Assembly (NCBI RefSeq): GCF_900111675.1 | Contig: NZ_FOHO01000001.1 | Coordinates: forward strand, 1-64,000 | Source of the DNA: Paracoccus homiensis | GTDB lineage: Bacteria > Pseudomonadota > Alphaproteobacteria > Rhodobacterales > Rhodobacteraceae | Direction: 5' to 3' | Length of the DNA: 64,000 bases | In this document: positions 47,473 through 58,915 of the stretch, one piece after another | Layout: every line of letters starts with the position of its first letter | Numbering within the stretch: the first letter of the stretch is position 1 | The notes under the pieces: model-generated | Seen by the model: the letters and a program-made list of their open reading frames with translations, nothing else | Databases searched by the model: none | What the model was told of the DNA's origin: nothing | Program-made: the position numbers and the translations under genes

Positions 47473-48455
47473 GGCCGCTGTTTCCCCTTCTGATCGCGCT
47501 GGTCGCGATGCTGTTCATGGCCTCGCTGCTGATCGGGCCTGCCGGAATCGGCGCGCTGACGGGGCTGAAGGCGCTGATCCTCGGGGGTGAAGGTCCACTG
47601 CCGATCGTCATGCGCGAAATTCGTCTGCCGCGCGCGATCCTTGGTGTGGCCGTCGGGGCGGGCCTTGGCCTGACCGGCGCCGCGCTGCAGGGTTATCTGC
47701 GCAATCCGCTGGCCGAACCGGGGCTGATCGGCGTGTCCGGCATGGCCGCGCTGGGGGCGGTGATCGCGATCCAGACCGGGCTTGCACTGACCGCCGCGCT
47801 GATGCTGCCATTCGCGGCATTGACCGGCGCGGCCGTGGGCGTCGGGCTGCTGATGCTGTTGGCCGGGCCGCGCGGTGGGTCGGTCACGCTGATCCTTGCC
47901 GGGGTGGCGATCTCGGCCTTGGCGGGGGCGGGCACGGCGCTGGTGCTGAACCTGTCGCCTAACCCCTATGCCGCGAATGAAATCGTGTTCTGGCTGATGG
48001 GATCGCTGGCCGATCGGTCGATGGTCCATGTTATGCTGGCCCTGCCGCTGATGGTGGTGGGTGCGGTGCTGATCGCACGGTCGGCACGGGCGCTGGATGC
48101 GCTGACCCTGGGCGAGGCGGCGGCAGCCGCGCTGGGGGTTTCGCCGGGGCGGCTGCGGATCTGGCTGGTCACCGGGGTGGCGCTGATCGTCGGGCCCGCA
48201 ACGGCGGTTGCCGGGGCCGTCGGCTTTGTCGGCCTGGTGGTCCCGCATGTGCTGCGCCCACTGGTGGGGGCGCGCCCCTCAGTCCTGCTGCCGGCTTCGG
48301 CGCTTGGCGGGGCGGTGCTGCTGCTGGCCGCCGATATCGCGGTGCGGCTGATCCTGCCGGAACGCGACCTGAAGCTGGGCGTGTTGACCGCCATCGTCGG
48401 CGCACCGCTGTTTCTGCATCTGATCTGGAAAACCCGCAGCGGGGGGCGTGTCTGA
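47469..48455 (+). CDS. btuC: Cobalamin/siderophore-type ABC permease (FecCD/BtuC family)
   Basis: This 328-residue permease has ten predicted helices. Family motifs are REIRLPRAILGVAVGAGLGLTGAALQGYLRNPLAEPGLIGVSGMAALGA and the C-terminal FVGLVVPHVLRPLVGARPSVLLP coupling region. The start overlaps the binding-protein stop (ATGA), and the end overlaps the ATPase start (TGATG), so the three are strictly coupled. Confidence 0.93.
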   Translation: MRPLFPLLIALVAMLFMASLLIGPAGIGALTGLKALILGGEGPLPIVMREIRLPRAILGVAVGAGLGLTGAALQGYLRNPLAEPGLIGVSGMAALGAVIAIQTGLALTAALMLPFAALTGAAVGVGLLMLLAGPRGGSVTLILAGVAISALAGAGTALVLNLSPNPYAANEIVFWLMGSLADRSMVHVMLALPLMVVGAVLIARSARALDALTLGEAAAAALGVSPGRLRIWLVTGVALIVGPATAVAGAVGFVGLVVPHVLRPLVGARPSVLLPASALGGAVLLLAADIAVRLILPERDLKLGVLTAIVGAPLFLHLIWKTRSGGRV

Positions 48456-49189
48456 TGCTCAATCTGCACGCGCTGTCGGTCAGCCGTCGCCGCCGATCCG
48501 TCCTGTCGGGGATCGATCTTCAGGTCGGTGCGGGCGAGGTCGTCGGCCTGATCGGCCCGAACGGCGCGGGAAAATCGACCCTGATGGAGGCCGCGCTGGG
48601 GCTGATCCCGTTTTCGGGCCGGTCCAGCCTTGCCGCCCTGCCCGAAAGCCGTCGCGCCCGGCAGGCGGCCTATCTGCCACAATCGCGCGAGATCGCCTGG
48701 CCGGTCAGCGTCGAGGATCTGATCGCGCTGGGGCGCATTCCCTGGCCCGGTGGTGGCCGCAGCCCGCGCGACCTTGCCGCGATCGACGCTGCCATCACGC
48801 GGATGGAGTTGCAGGATTACCGCAAGCGGACCGCGCTGCGCCTGTCGGGTGGCGAACAGACCCGCGCCCTGATCGCCCGTGCCCTGGCGCAGGAAACGCC
48901 CCTGCTGATCGCGGATGAACCCATCGCCGGGCTGGATCCCGCGCAACAGCTGGCCTGCCTGCGCCTGTTCCGCGATCTTGCGGCCGAGGGGCGCGGCGTA
49001 CTGGTCAGCCTGCACGATCTGGGGCTGGCGGCGCGGTTCTGTTCGCGGCTGGTCCTGCTGGTCGAAGGACGGATCATTGCGGATGGCCCGCCCGATCAGG
49101 TTCTGTCCGACGATCTGATGCGCCGCGCCTTCGGCATCGCGCTGCATCGGATCGACACGCCCGAAGGCCCCGCGATCCTGCCGCTGTAG
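48455..49189 (+). CDS. btuD: Cobalamin-type ABC transporter ATP-binding protein (BtuD/FecE-like)
   Basis: This 244-residue ATPase completes the BtuFCD set. Walker A is GPNGAGKST (about 36-44), the Q loop is AAYLPQSREIAWPV, the signature is LSGGEQTRALIARAL, Walker B is LLIADEPIAGLDP, and the switch His is in SLHDLGLAARFC. It is the last gene of the riboswitch-controlled run and is convergent with parA, with only 6 bp between stops. Confidence 0.93.
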   Translation: MLNLHALSVSRRRRSVLSGIDLQVGAGEVVGLIGPNGAGKSTLMEAALGLIPFSGRSSLAALPESRRARQAAYLPQSREIAWPVSVEDLIALGRIPWPGGGRSPRDLAAIDAAITRMELQDYRKRTALRLSGGEQTRALIARALAQETPLLIADEPIAGLDPAQQLACLRLFRDLAAEGRGVLVSLHDLGLAARFCSRLVLLVEGRIIADGPPDQVLSDDLMRRAFGIALHRIDTPEGPAILPL

Positions 49190-49195
49190 CCGCCG

Positions 49196-49831
49196 TCAGG
49201 CCAGCGCGGCGACCAGTTCATCGGTCAGCGCCCCCATTTCGTCGCGCGCCGGGCCGCTACGGCTGCGTTCGATCACGCCCAGCCCCTGCCCCAGCGTTTC
49301 GGCATAGGCCACGCGATTGGCGACCTGCGTCGCGGCCAGGGTCGCGCCCAGTTCGACCGCCTTTTCGGCAACCTCGACCGACAGGCGCGTATTCGGCCGC
49401 ACGCGGTTCAGCACCACCAGAACCGGCGCCTTTTCGCGCTTGGCCAAGTCCAGCACACCCTCGGTCGCCCACAGATCAACATGACTGGTCGCCACCGGCA
49501 CGATCACCAGATCGGCCACGCGCAGGGCCGGTCGCAGATCACTGTCGATCTTCGGCGGGGTATCGACGATCACGTAATCGAACCGCTTTTTCAGCTTTTC
49601 GGATTCGTAGCTGGCCCCCCAGGCCGACGAGGTCGAGAAATCCATCGCCTCATCCTCGCCCTGCGCCTGCATCCGCTCGATGAACCAGCGTCCCATGCTG
49701 CCCTGCGGATCGGTATCGACAAGGGCGACCGAATGCCCCCGCTGATGCAGCGCGACCGCAAGATTGACCGCAAGCGTCGTCTTGCCGCTGCCGCCCTTCT
49801 GCTGGGCCACCGTGATGATCTTGCCTGCCAT
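49196..49831 (-). CDS. Orphan ParA-family ATPase
   Basis: This 211-residue MinD/ParA-type ATPase has the deviant Walker A KGGSGKTT (about residues 12-19), VDTDPQGSMGRWF (Walker A'), and VIVDTPPKIDSD (Walker B). It lacks the N-terminal HTH of plasmid type Ia ParA. No parB, centromere array or MCP gene is adjacent. It could position a cytoplasmic cargo (chemoreceptor PpfA-like, or other). The ATG at 49831 gives the standard MAGKIITVAQQKGG start. Confidence 0.88.
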   Translation of the reverse strand: MAGKIITVAQQKGGSGKTTLAVNLAVALHQRGHSVALVDTDPQGSMGRWFIERMQAQGEDEAMDFSTSSAWGASYESEKLKKRFDYVIVDTPPKIDSDLRPALRVADLVIVPVATSHVDLWATEGVLDLAKREKAPVLVVLNRVRPNTRLSVEVAEKAVELGATLAATQVANRVAYAETLGQGLGVIERSRSGPARDEMGALTDELVAALA

Positions 49832-49909
49832 GCCGTCCCCCTTGCCGGTCTTTCCCAGAAACCTAGCGAGGCACCGGACCGATTGCACGGGGAAAAGAAA
49901 GGCGCGGCC

Positions 49910-50233
49910 CTAGCTTTCGTAGACCGACTGCAATTCGTACATCACCGGCTCGAAGCTTTTGCACATGCCGTGGATTTCGCGGTTGCGGCGGCGCATTTCA
50001 TCGCTGCGCAGCATCGCCTGATAATCCTTGCGGTCGCGCCATTGCGAATAGGTGGCGATGCGGGTCTGCGCGTCGTTCAGATGGATCGCGCCCGAAATGA
50101 ATCCCGGCTGGCGGCGGATGACCTGGTCCCATGCCTCGGACAGCAGATCCAGAACGTCATGGGCGCTGCCCGGCGTGACCTCGAATGTGCAGATCACGGT
50201 CTGACCGTCGAAATCGGCGTTGATATCGGGCAT
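49910..50233 (-). CDS. Antibiotic-biosynthesis-monooxygenase-fold protein
   Basis: This 107-residue protein has the dimeric alpha+beta barrel pattern of ABM-domain proteins: ICTFEVTPGSAHDVLDLL, QPGFISGAIHLNDAQTR, and ATYSQWRDRKDYQAMLRSDEM. Members are small oxygenases or ligand-binding proteins, so the activity is not assignable. The ATG at 50233 is divergent from the peptidase gene by 133 bp. Confidence 0.8.
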   Translation of the reverse strand: MPDINADFDGQTVICTFEVTPGSAHDVLDLLSEAWDQVIRRQPGFISGAIHLNDAQTRIATYSQWRDRKDYQAMLRSDEMRRRNREIHGMCKSFEPVMYELQSVYES

Positions 50234-50366
50234 GGCTGACCTCCCTCTGGCTATGCGTGTCCTCAGCCTAGGACGATTTCGTCGATCCGCAAAGCGCGGA
50301 CATGCCCCCATTGCCGCCGCGCAGCGTAACGGGCATGGTCGCCGCGACACGACAAAGGAACAGGCG

Positions 50367-51416
50367 ATGATCCCCGTATTCGACGGTCACAATGATTTTC
50401 TGCAACGCGTCGTCGCGGCGGGACCGAATGGCGCAAGGCTGTGGCTGAACGGGGACGGGACCGGGCATCTGGACCTGCCCCGCATGCAGCAGGGCGGCAT
50501 GGTCGGTGGCTTTTTCGCGATCTGGATCCCCTCGCCCGCGGGTCCGAACGATGCCGAAGCGGTCAAGATCATGCAGAACCCGCCCTTTGAAATGCCCCTG
50601 CCCGACCAGATCGGCCATGACGCGGCCCTGCCGCACGCCTTTCGGCAGGCAGCCGCCCTGAAGGCGCTGGAACGGACTGGCACGCTGGACATCGTGACCA
50701 CGGCGGCGGGGATGCGCGACACGATCGCGGGCGGTCGCATCGCCGCGATCATGCATATCGAAGGCGCCGAGGCGATCCGCGACATGGACGCGCTGCATCT
50801 GTGGCACGCGGCGGGGCTGCGTTCGCTGGGGCCGGTCTGGTCGCGCCCGACCGCCTATGGCGAGGGCGTGCCCTTCGCCTTTCCCGCCGGGCCCGACATC
50901 GGTGACGGCCTGACCGACGCGGGCAAGGCGCTGGTGGCCGAGTGTAACGCGCTGAAGATCATGCTGGACCTGTCGCATCTGAACGAGGCCGGGTTCGACG
51001 ATATCGCCCGGCTGTCCGATGCACCGCTGGTCGCCAGCCACAGCTGCGTCCACGACATCTGCCCCAGCGCGCGCAACCTGACCGACCGTCAACTGCGGGT
51101 GATCGCCGAAAGCCGCGGGCTTGTGGGCCTTAACTTCGCCTCAAGCTTTCTGCGCGAGGATGGCAAACGCCTGCCCTTGCAGGATCTGGACGTGATGATC
51201 CGGCACCTGGACCACCTGATCGGCATTCTTGGCGAAGACGGGGTCGCGCTGGGTTCGGATTTCGATGGGGCCCTGATGCCGCAGGATCTGGCAAGTGCGG
51301 CGGATCTGCCCAATCTGATCGACGCGATGCGCCGGCACGGCTATGGCGAAGACCTGATCGCCAAGATCGCCTGCCAGAACTGGATCGGGGTGCTGGAACG
51401 GACCTGGGGCGGCTAA
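50367..51416 (+). CDS. Membrane dipeptidase family (renal dipeptidase-like) zinc peptidase
   Basis: This 349-residue amidohydrolase-fold enzyme has zinc-site residues in FDGHNDF (about 5-11), the bridging Glu in IMHIEGAEAI (about 131), and metal His residues in DLSHLNEAG and ASHSCVHDICP. GSDFDGAL completes the site (about 296). Despite the name there is no signal peptide, so it is probably cytosolic and cleaves dipeptides or D-amino-acid dipeptides. The ATG at 50367 has a GGAACAGG site. Confidence 0.9.
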   Translation: MIPVFDGHNDFLQRVVAAGPNGARLWLNGDGTGHLDLPRMQQGGMVGGFFAIWIPSPAGPNDAEAVKIMQNPPFEMPLPDQIGHDAALPHAFRQAAALKALERTGTLDIVTTAAGMRDTIAGGRIAAIMHIEGAEAIRDMDALHLWHAAGLRSLGPVWSRPTAYGEGVPFAFPAGPDIGDGLTDAGKALVAECNALKIMLDLSHLNEAGFDDIARLSDAPLVASHSCVHDICPSARNLTDRQLRVIAESRGLVGLNFASSFLREDGKRLPLQDLDVMIRHLDHLIGILGEDGVALGSDFDGALMPQDLASAADLPNLIDAMRRHGYGEDLIAKIACQNWIGVLERTWGG

Positions 51417-51489
51417 GACCCGCTGGCCGCGGTTGACTTTCGCGGCCAAGCCCACACCTTGGGAACACGCCGCACAGCACGGATATCCC

Positions 51490-53676
<2,187 letters not shown>

Positions 53677-53696
53677 CGGTCGGGATTCCCACATAC

Positions 53697-53730
53697 AGGG
53701 GCGCCGATCGGTCATGGCCGTCGCGCCCCT
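53697..53730. terminator. Hairpin between convergent uvrB and rodZ-like gene
   Basis: AGGGGCGC (53697-53704) and GCGCCCCT (53723-53730) pair perfectly over 8 bp around an 18-base loop that can pair further. No long T run is present. Confidence 0.4.
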
Positions 53731-53741
53731 CAGACCTTGGG

Positions 53742-55013
53742 TTATTGGCTGTCCGTGCCCGGCGTAACCTGCGCAACCGAAATCATCTGCTTCAGTTCGG
53801 GGTCGGCATCCAGATCGGCGACCGCGTATTTCGCCGTCAGACTGGCGGGCGACAATTCGATATTCTTGACCACCTGTGCGCCGGGTGCCGCCGGACCATA
53901 GGTGCGCCCATTCACTGCGAAATAGACCGCACCCGAATTGCCCGAGCGCAGAACCGGCGGCTCTTCCAGCTTGGGCAGGGTGAACCGCTCGCCCGCGTCC
54001 AGAATCTTTTCCAGAAGCACGGTGCCATCGGCAGAGGTTACGCGAACCCATGCCGGTCGCGAGGCCAGAAGCTCCAGTTCCGGGGCATCCGGCGCGATGG
54101 TGCGAACCGTGCCCTGTTCATCCGGCAATTGCGGACCAAAGGCCATGGCCTGCGTCAGGCCAAGTTCCTGGGTCGGCCCGACCTGCGCGGGCTGGGACTG
54201 CGCAAGCTGCGTCTGCACCGCGCCTGCGACCATGTCGTTCAGGTTCGGATTGATCGCCGCAATCGGGCCGTCACGCGGGGTCAGCACGGGGGCTTCCAGG
54301 ATCTGCGGACGATACAGCCGGTCAAGCGCCTCGGGCTGGGGCAGGTTCTGCACCAGCGTCGCCGCCTCGGTCGGGTCCAGCGCGGGACCGGGCAAGCCAG
54401 CCCCCTGCACCGGATCCAGCGACGTGGTCACGCCCGGACGATCCTCGCCGGGGGCCAGGGTCACACGCTGCACTTCCTGAAGGACGGACCATCCGCCATA
54501 GGCCAGACCGCCGACCAGCAGCGCCAGAACCAGAATCGCACCGATGGCCCGCGGTTCGACATCCGACCAGAAGCTTTCCTTCTTGGGGATGAACAATGCA
54601 TGTGGATTGGCCAGCGCCTCGGCCGGGTCAGACGGGCGGCGGGCCGGTTTCGGACCCGCAGCCGACGCGGCCATGCCATGCGTGGGCTGGAAGCCCGATT
54701 CCAGACAGAACCGGCGGAACACCCAATCGCTGTCCATGTTCAGATAGCGGGCATAGGACCGCACATACCCGGCCACGAAGCTGGGTGTGTCGAATGCACT
54801 GATGTCGCAGTTTTCAATCGCGGCGATATATGACGCCCTGATCCGCAATTCGCGCTGAACATCCAGCAGCGACTTGCCCATCGTCGCCCGTTCTCCGCGC
54901 ATGATATCGCCGAGCCGGGTATCGTCGTCGAGGAAATGATCCACTTCCTCCACCTGCACAAACTCCTCTGGCGGGTTGATTGCCCGCAGCCTGCTCATTG
55001 CCAACTGCCCCAT
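53742..55013 (-). CDS. RodZ-like HTH / DUF4115 membrane protein
   Basis: This protein of about 423 residues has an N-terminal HTH (LGDIMRGERATMGKSLLDVQRELRIRASYIAAIE, about 35-75). An Ala/Pro linker, one transmembrane helix (AIGAILVLALLVGGLAYGG, about 160-180), a long Pro/Gln-rich periplasmic linker and a C-terminal DUF4115 beta domain (RPAWVRVTSADGTVLLEKILDAGE) follow. RodZ homologues link MreB to the wall machinery. Only similarity of layout supports that here. Starts at 55013 or 54998 are plausible. Confidence 0.85.
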   Translation of the reverse strand: MGQLAMSRLRAINPPEEFVQVEEVDHFLDDDTRLGDIMRGERATMGKSLLDVQRELRIRASYIAAIENCDISAFDTPSFVAGYVRSYARYLNMDSDWVFRRFCLESGFQPTHGMAASAAGPKPARRPSDPAEALANPHALFIPKKESFWSDVEPRAIGAILVLALLVGGLAYGGWSVLQEVQRVTLAPGEDRPGVTTSLDPVQGAGLPGPALDPTEAATLVQNLPQPEALDRLYRPQILEAPVLTPRDGPIAAINPNLNDMVAGAVQTQLAQSQPAQVGPTQELGLTQAMAFGPQLPDEQGTVRTIAPDAPELELLASRPAWVRVTSADGTVLLEKILDAGERFTLPKLEEPPVLRSGNSGAVYFAVNGRTYGPAAPGAQVVKNIELSPASLTAKYAVADLDADPELKQMISVAQVTPGTDSQ

Positions 55014-55107
55014 CCGCACGCTTTCTGACGTCCCGAATCGGACGTTAACGTCACTTCATTAATGGCAAGTTATCACGGAGGCGAGAGCAGTTCATCAGTG
55101 GATTTGC

Positions 55108-56337
55108 CTATGCGCTCAATTCGGCGCGATTCAGCGCGCAATGCGACCACAATGCATCCATCGCCCGCACGAGGTGGTCTATCTGCCTGGAATCATGCAC
55201 CGGCGAGGGGGTAAAACGCAGGCGTTCGGTGCCCCGCGGCACGGTCGGGAAATTGATCGGCTGAACATAGATGCCATAATCGCGCAGCAGCATGTCGGAC
55301 AGTTGCTTGCAATGGACCGGGTGACCGACATGGACCGGGACGATATGGCTGCCGTGATCGATGATCGGCATCCCCAGCGATTTCAGCCGCATTTTAAGGA
55401 TGCGCGCGTGCAGTTGCTGCGCATCGCGCAGATGCTGCCCCTCGGCGCTTTTCAGGAACCGGATTGAGGCCGCCGCCCCTGCCGCGACCGTGGGCGGCAA
55501 CGACGTGGTGAAGATGAAGCCCGGCGCATAGGACCGGATCGCGTCGCACATCTTGGCCGTCGCAGCGATATAGCCGCCAAAAACGCCGAAGGCCTTACCC
55601 AGCGTACCGTTGAAAATGTCGATACGGTCCAGCAATCCGTCACGTTCGGCAACGCCGCCGCCGCGCGGGCCGTACATGCCCACCGCGTGAACCTCGTCCA
55701 GATAGGTCAGCGCGCCGAATTCATCGGCCAGATCGCAGATCGCCTCGATCGGGCCGAAATCGCCGTCCATCGAATAGATCGATTCGAAAGCGATCAGCTT
55801 GGGCGCGGCGGGATCATCGGCGGCCATCAGTTCGCGCAGATGGTCCAGATCATTGTGGCGGAAGATGCGCTTGGCACCGCCATTGCGCTTGATCCCCTCG
55901 ATCATCGAGGCGTGGTTCAGCGCATCGGAATAGATGATCAGGCCGGGAAACAGCTTGGGCAGCGTCGAAAGCGTCGCGTCATTGGCGATATAGGCGCTGG
56001 AAAACACAAGCGCGGCTTCCTTGCCATGCAGGTCGGCCAGCTCGGCTTCCAGTTCCTTGTGATAGACCGTGGTGCCGCTGATATTGCGCGTGCCGCCCGA
56101 CCCCGCACCGGCCGCATCCAACGCCTCGTGCATGGCATTCAGGACGACCGGGTGCTGCCCCATGCCCAGATAGTCATTGCCACACCAGACGGTGATTTCC
56201 TGACTTTCGCCATCGGGACGCGTCCAGATCGCCTGCGGAAACCGGCCCTTGGCGCGTTCGATATCGATGAAGGTGCGATAGCGCCCTTCCTCATGAAGAC
56301 GTCCGATAGCCTTGTCCAACGCGGCATCATAATTCAT
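55108..56337 (-). CDS. hemA: 5-aminolevulinate synthase
   Basis: This 409-residue PLP enzyme condenses glycine and succinyl-CoA, the first step of tetrapyrrole synthesis by the Shemin pathway. Typical are [26 protein letters not shown], the PLP Asp region [12 protein letters not shown], and the Schiff-base Lys in [15 protein letters not shown] (about residue 247). The start at 56337 gives [20 protein letters not shown]. An FNR-type box lies about 70 bp upstream, indicating oxygen control. It is divergent from the M20 peptidase gene. Confidence 0.96.
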   Translation of the reverse strand: MNYDAALDKAIGRLHEEGRYRTFIDIERAKGRFPQAIWTRPDGESQEITVWCGNDYLGMGQHPVVLNAMHEALDAAGAGSGGTRNISGTTVYHKELEAELADLHGKEAALVFSSAYIANDATLSTLPKLFPGLIIYSDALNHASMIEGIKRNGGAKRIFRHNDLDHLRELMAADDPAAPKLIAFESIYSMDGDFGPIEAICDLADEFGALTYLDEVHAVGMYGPRGGGVAERDGLLDRIDIFNGTLGKAFGVFGGYIAATAKMCDAIRSYAPGFIFTTSLPPTVAAGAAASIRFLKSAEGQHLRDAQQLHARILKMRLKSLGMPIIDHGSHIVPVHVGHPVHCKQLSDMLLRDYGIYVQPINFPTVPRGTERLRFTPSPVHDSRQIDHLVRAMDALWSHCALNRAELSA

Positions 56338-56400
56338 AGCGGGCGTTCCCTTGCATAGCTGGCTGGGTGCGATCATTGTCCGACCACGCGCGGCGGGTCG

Positions 56401-56414
56401 TTGATACAGGTCAA
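56401..56414. promoter_or_regulatory. FNR/FnrL-type box upstream of hemA
   Basis: TTGATACAGGTCAA fits the TTGAT-N4-ATCAA consensus with one change. Its centre lies about 70 bp from the hemA ATG. Downstream on the reverse strand, CAATGA (56378-56373) lies where a class II activator site would place the -10. Activation of hemA under low oxygen is known in Rhodobacter and is inferred here. Confidence 0.7.
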
Positions 56415-56437
56415 ATCCTGAAAATGACAGGTCAAAT
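56406..56437. repeat. Tandem direct repeat ACAGGTCAAAT, 21-bp period
   Basis: ACAGGTCAAAT occurs at 56406-56416 and again at 56427-56437, exactly 21 bp apart (two helical turns). The first copy overlaps the FNR-type box. The second continues as AAATTTGTC, making a weak GACA...TGTC dyad. It lies in the 170-bp hemA/M20 divergent spacer. Confidence 0.7.
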
Positions 56438-56507
56438 TTGTCGCAGCGCGACCAAAGGCCCATAAGGCAAAACCAATAAAACAAGTCAGAAATAAGGAGC
56501 CGTCGAC

Positions 56508-57887
56508 ATGGATCAAGGTCTGGAACAGGTGCTGGCCAAACTGGACGCGGGACGCGATGCCGCGCTGGACCGTCTGCTGGCCTTCCTGCGCATTCCGTCG
56601 ATCTCGACCGATCCGGCACATAAATCGGATGTGCGCGACGCTGCCGAATGGTTGCGGGCACAGCTGGACGACCTGGGCTTTCAGACGCAGATCCACGACA
56701 CGCCGGGCCATCCGATGGTCGTTGCGCGGTCGCAGCCCGGCCAGGCACGCCCGCTTCTGTTTTACGGCCATTACGACGTGCAGCCGGTCGATCCGCTGAA
56801 CCTGTGGAACAGCCCGCCCTTCGAGCCCCGGATCGAGGAAACCCCGCAAGGTCAGGTGATCCGTGGACGCGGCGCGGCGGATGACAAGGGTCAGCTGATG
56901 ACCTTTGTCGAGGCGTTCCGCGCCTGGCGCGACGTGCATGGCGAACTGCCCTCGGACCTGATTCTGCTGTTCGAGGGCGAAGAGGAATCGGGCTCGCCCT
57001 CGTTGCAGCCGTTCCTGCGCGAACATGCCGTTGATCTGCGCGCCTCGCTGGCGATGATCTGCGATACCAGCATGTATTCCGACGGCCGCCCCGCCATCAC
57101 CACGCAGCTGCGCGGTCTGGTCGGCCAGGAAGTGGTCATTCGCGGTGCCGATCGCGACCTGCATTCCGGCAGCTTCGGCGGGCTTGCGGCCAACCCGATC
57201 ATGATCCTGGCGCAGGCACTGGCCACGCTGAAGGACGATCAGGGCCGCGTGACCCTGCCGGGCTTCTATGAGGGCGTGCAGGATCTGACCGACGAGCTGC
57301 GCCGCGACTGGGACGCGCTTGGCTTTGACGCCGAAGAGTTCCTGTCGGGCGTCGACCTGAAGACGCCCATTGGCGAGACCGGCCGCACCCCGCTGGAAAT
57401 GGTGTGGAACCGCCCGACCTGCGAGATCAACGGCATCGCCGGCGGCTATGCGGGCGATGGCTTCAAGACGGTGCTGCCCGCCGAGGCCCGCGCCAAGGTC
57501 AGCTTTCGCCTGACCGGCACGCAGGACCCCGAAAAGATCCGCGCGGCGTTTCAGGACCATATCCGCGCCCATATCCCCGCCGATTGCAGCGTCGAGTTCC
57601 ACGATCACGGCGCCAGCCCGGCCAGCGTCATGGACACCTCGGACCCCGCATTCGCGACGGCCAAGGACGCGCTTGGCCGCGAATGGGGGCGCGAAGCGGC
57701 CTATATCGGCGCAGGCGGCTCGATCCCGATCGCGGGCGACTTCAAGCAGATCCTGGGCATGGATTCGATGCTGATCGGCTTTGGCCGCGACGATGACCGG
57801 ATCCATTCGCCGAATGAGAAGTACGACGTCAACAGCTTTACCAAGGGCGCACGGTCCTGGGCCCGCATCCTGACGGCGCTGCGCTGA
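56508..57887 (+). CDS. M20-family peptidase (dipeptidase)
   Basis: This 459-residue metallopeptidase has metal ligands in [13 protein letters not shown] (His, about 83), [12 protein letters not shown] (bridging Asp), the catalytic Glu pair in [10 protein letters not shown], and a final His in [11 protein letters not shown] lid/dimerisation domain (about 190-360, DLHSGSFGG) interrupts the catalytic domain. It is probably a cytosolic di- or tripeptidase with broad range. AAGGAG lies 8 bp before the ATG. It shares a divergent promoter region with hemA. Confidence 0.92.
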   Translation: MDQGLEQVLAKLDAGRDAALDRLLAFLRIPSISTDPAHKSDVRDAAEWLRAQLDDLGFQTQIHDTPGHPMVVARSQPGQARPLLFYGHYDVQPVDPLNLWNSPPFEPRIEETPQGQVIRGRGAADDKGQLMTFVEAFRAWRDVHGELPSDLILLFEGEEESGSPSLQPFLREHAVDLRASLAMICDTSMYSDGRPAITTQLRGLVGQEVVIRGADRDLHSGSFGGLAANPIMILAQALATLKDDQGRVTLPGFYEGVQDLTDELRRDWDALGFDAEEFLSGVDLKTPIGETGRTPLEMVWNRPTCEINGIAGGYAGDGFKTVLPAEARAKVSFRLTGTQDPEKIRAAFQDHIRAHIPADCSVEFHDHGASPASVMDTSDPAFATAKDALGREWGREAAYIGAGGSIPIAGDFKQILGMDSMLIGFGRDDDRIHSPNEKYDVNSFTKGARSWARILTALR

Positions 57888-57890
57888 CGA

Positions 57891-57922
57891 AAAAGGGGCC
57901 GCGGCGTATCGCCTGCGGCCCC
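57891..57922. terminator. Terminator between M20 peptidase and transglycosylase genes
   Basis: GGGGCCGC (57895-57902) and GCGGCCCC (57915-57922) pair perfectly. On the reverse strand the hairpin is followed by TTTTT, giving a clear terminator for the transglycosylase gene; it may also act for the peptidase gene. Confidence 0.75.
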
Positions 57923-57982
57923 GTCCCGATCCCGATCCGCCGTCATTGCGGCGACGGGATGCAGATCACTGTCCCGATCTGA

Positions 57983-58600
57983 TCAGCTATTCGCGGTGCA
58001 ATAGCTTTGGCTGCGCGTCCATGCGGCAATATCCGCGCGTTTCTTTTCGCTGCGCAGGGGCGCCCAGTCGCGGGCAATGCCGCGCCATCCGCCGCTGCCA
58101 TCACGCACCACCGCGTTGTCGCGGCCAACCTGCTTTGACATGATCCTGACCGCGCAGGACATGTTGTCGGCGCCATTGGTGATGTTGCCGTCACAACCAT
58201 AACCGCGCCATGTCGCTGGCGCGATCTGCATCAGGCCCAGCCATTTGCCGCCGCCGCCCGATGCCTTGGGGTTGTATGTGCTTTCATGCTTGGCCACTGC
58301 CGACAGCAACCCCGCCCAGAATGCCTTGCGCCCGGTCGTTCCCAGCTCTTCGTAATTGGGGCAGAAATTCTCGATATCGTGGGGCACCTGAGAAATGACC
58401 TTCACGCCTTCCCGGTCCAGCGCCGCCAATGTGGCCTTTGTCCATGCCTCGGACCCCGCGCTTTGGTCCCAGCGCATCGGCGGCTGGGTGGCCAGCTGCA
58501 TCTGTTCGACGGTGGGGCGATCGGCGACCTGTTCTTCGGTCGTGGTCTGACAGGCGGCCAGAAAGGCCAATGCGACGATAGGAGCCAGCGCAGCGCGCAT
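57983..58600 (-). CDS. Lytic transglycosylase, SLT-domain lipoprotein
   Basis: This 205-residue lipoprotein has a signal with lipobox LAAC (Cys about 17), so it is anchored in the membrane. The soluble lytic transglycosylase domain has the catalytic Glu in AVAKHESTYNP (about 107) and the GLMQIAPATWRGYGC motif. Other conserved residues include a Cys pair for a likely disulfide (GCDGNI and MSCAVRI). It cleaves peptidoglycan strands. It is monocistronic. Confidence 0.88.
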   Translation of the reverse strand: MRAALAPIVALAFLAACQTTTEEQVADRPTVEQMQLATQPPMRWDQSAGSEAWTKATLAALDREGVKVISQVPHDIENFCPNYEELGTTGRKAFWAGLLSAVAKHESTYNPKASGGGGKWLGLMQIAPATWRGYGCDGNITNGADNMSCAVRIMSKQVGRDNAVVRDGSGGWRGIARDWAPLRSEKKRADIAAWTRSQSYCTANS

Positions 58601-58915
58601 GCGGACCTCGTAAGGCGGTTTCGATCAGTCTGCATTAGCGGCGCCGCGAAATGCCGCAAGCTTGTCATTCGGGGCTAGGCGGGATCACGCCGCGCATCGC
58701 GGAAACCATCGGTGAAAATCCGCCCATGCAGGCCAGACCGCCCACCGCGCGGTAAGAAAATCTCAACCTTGTCATGAGCCGCGAGGCGCGGGTGATGATT
58801 CCCGACCGGACCGCAATCTTCGATGAATCGCGCATGCGATACCGTCGGCCCGTGACAACGCCCGCGTCGTGGCCTAAAACCCCGGCCTGACTGCCCATCC
58901 GCAAGCGAGGCTCTG
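58601..58915. other. Intergenic spacer upstream of gatB, nothing certain
   Basis: The 315-bp divergent region holds no convincing gene: the reverse-strand frames within it lack start context and family features. It presumably carries the promoters of gatB and the transglycosylase gene. A GAGG ribosome site precedes gatB at about 58907. Confidence 0.4.
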
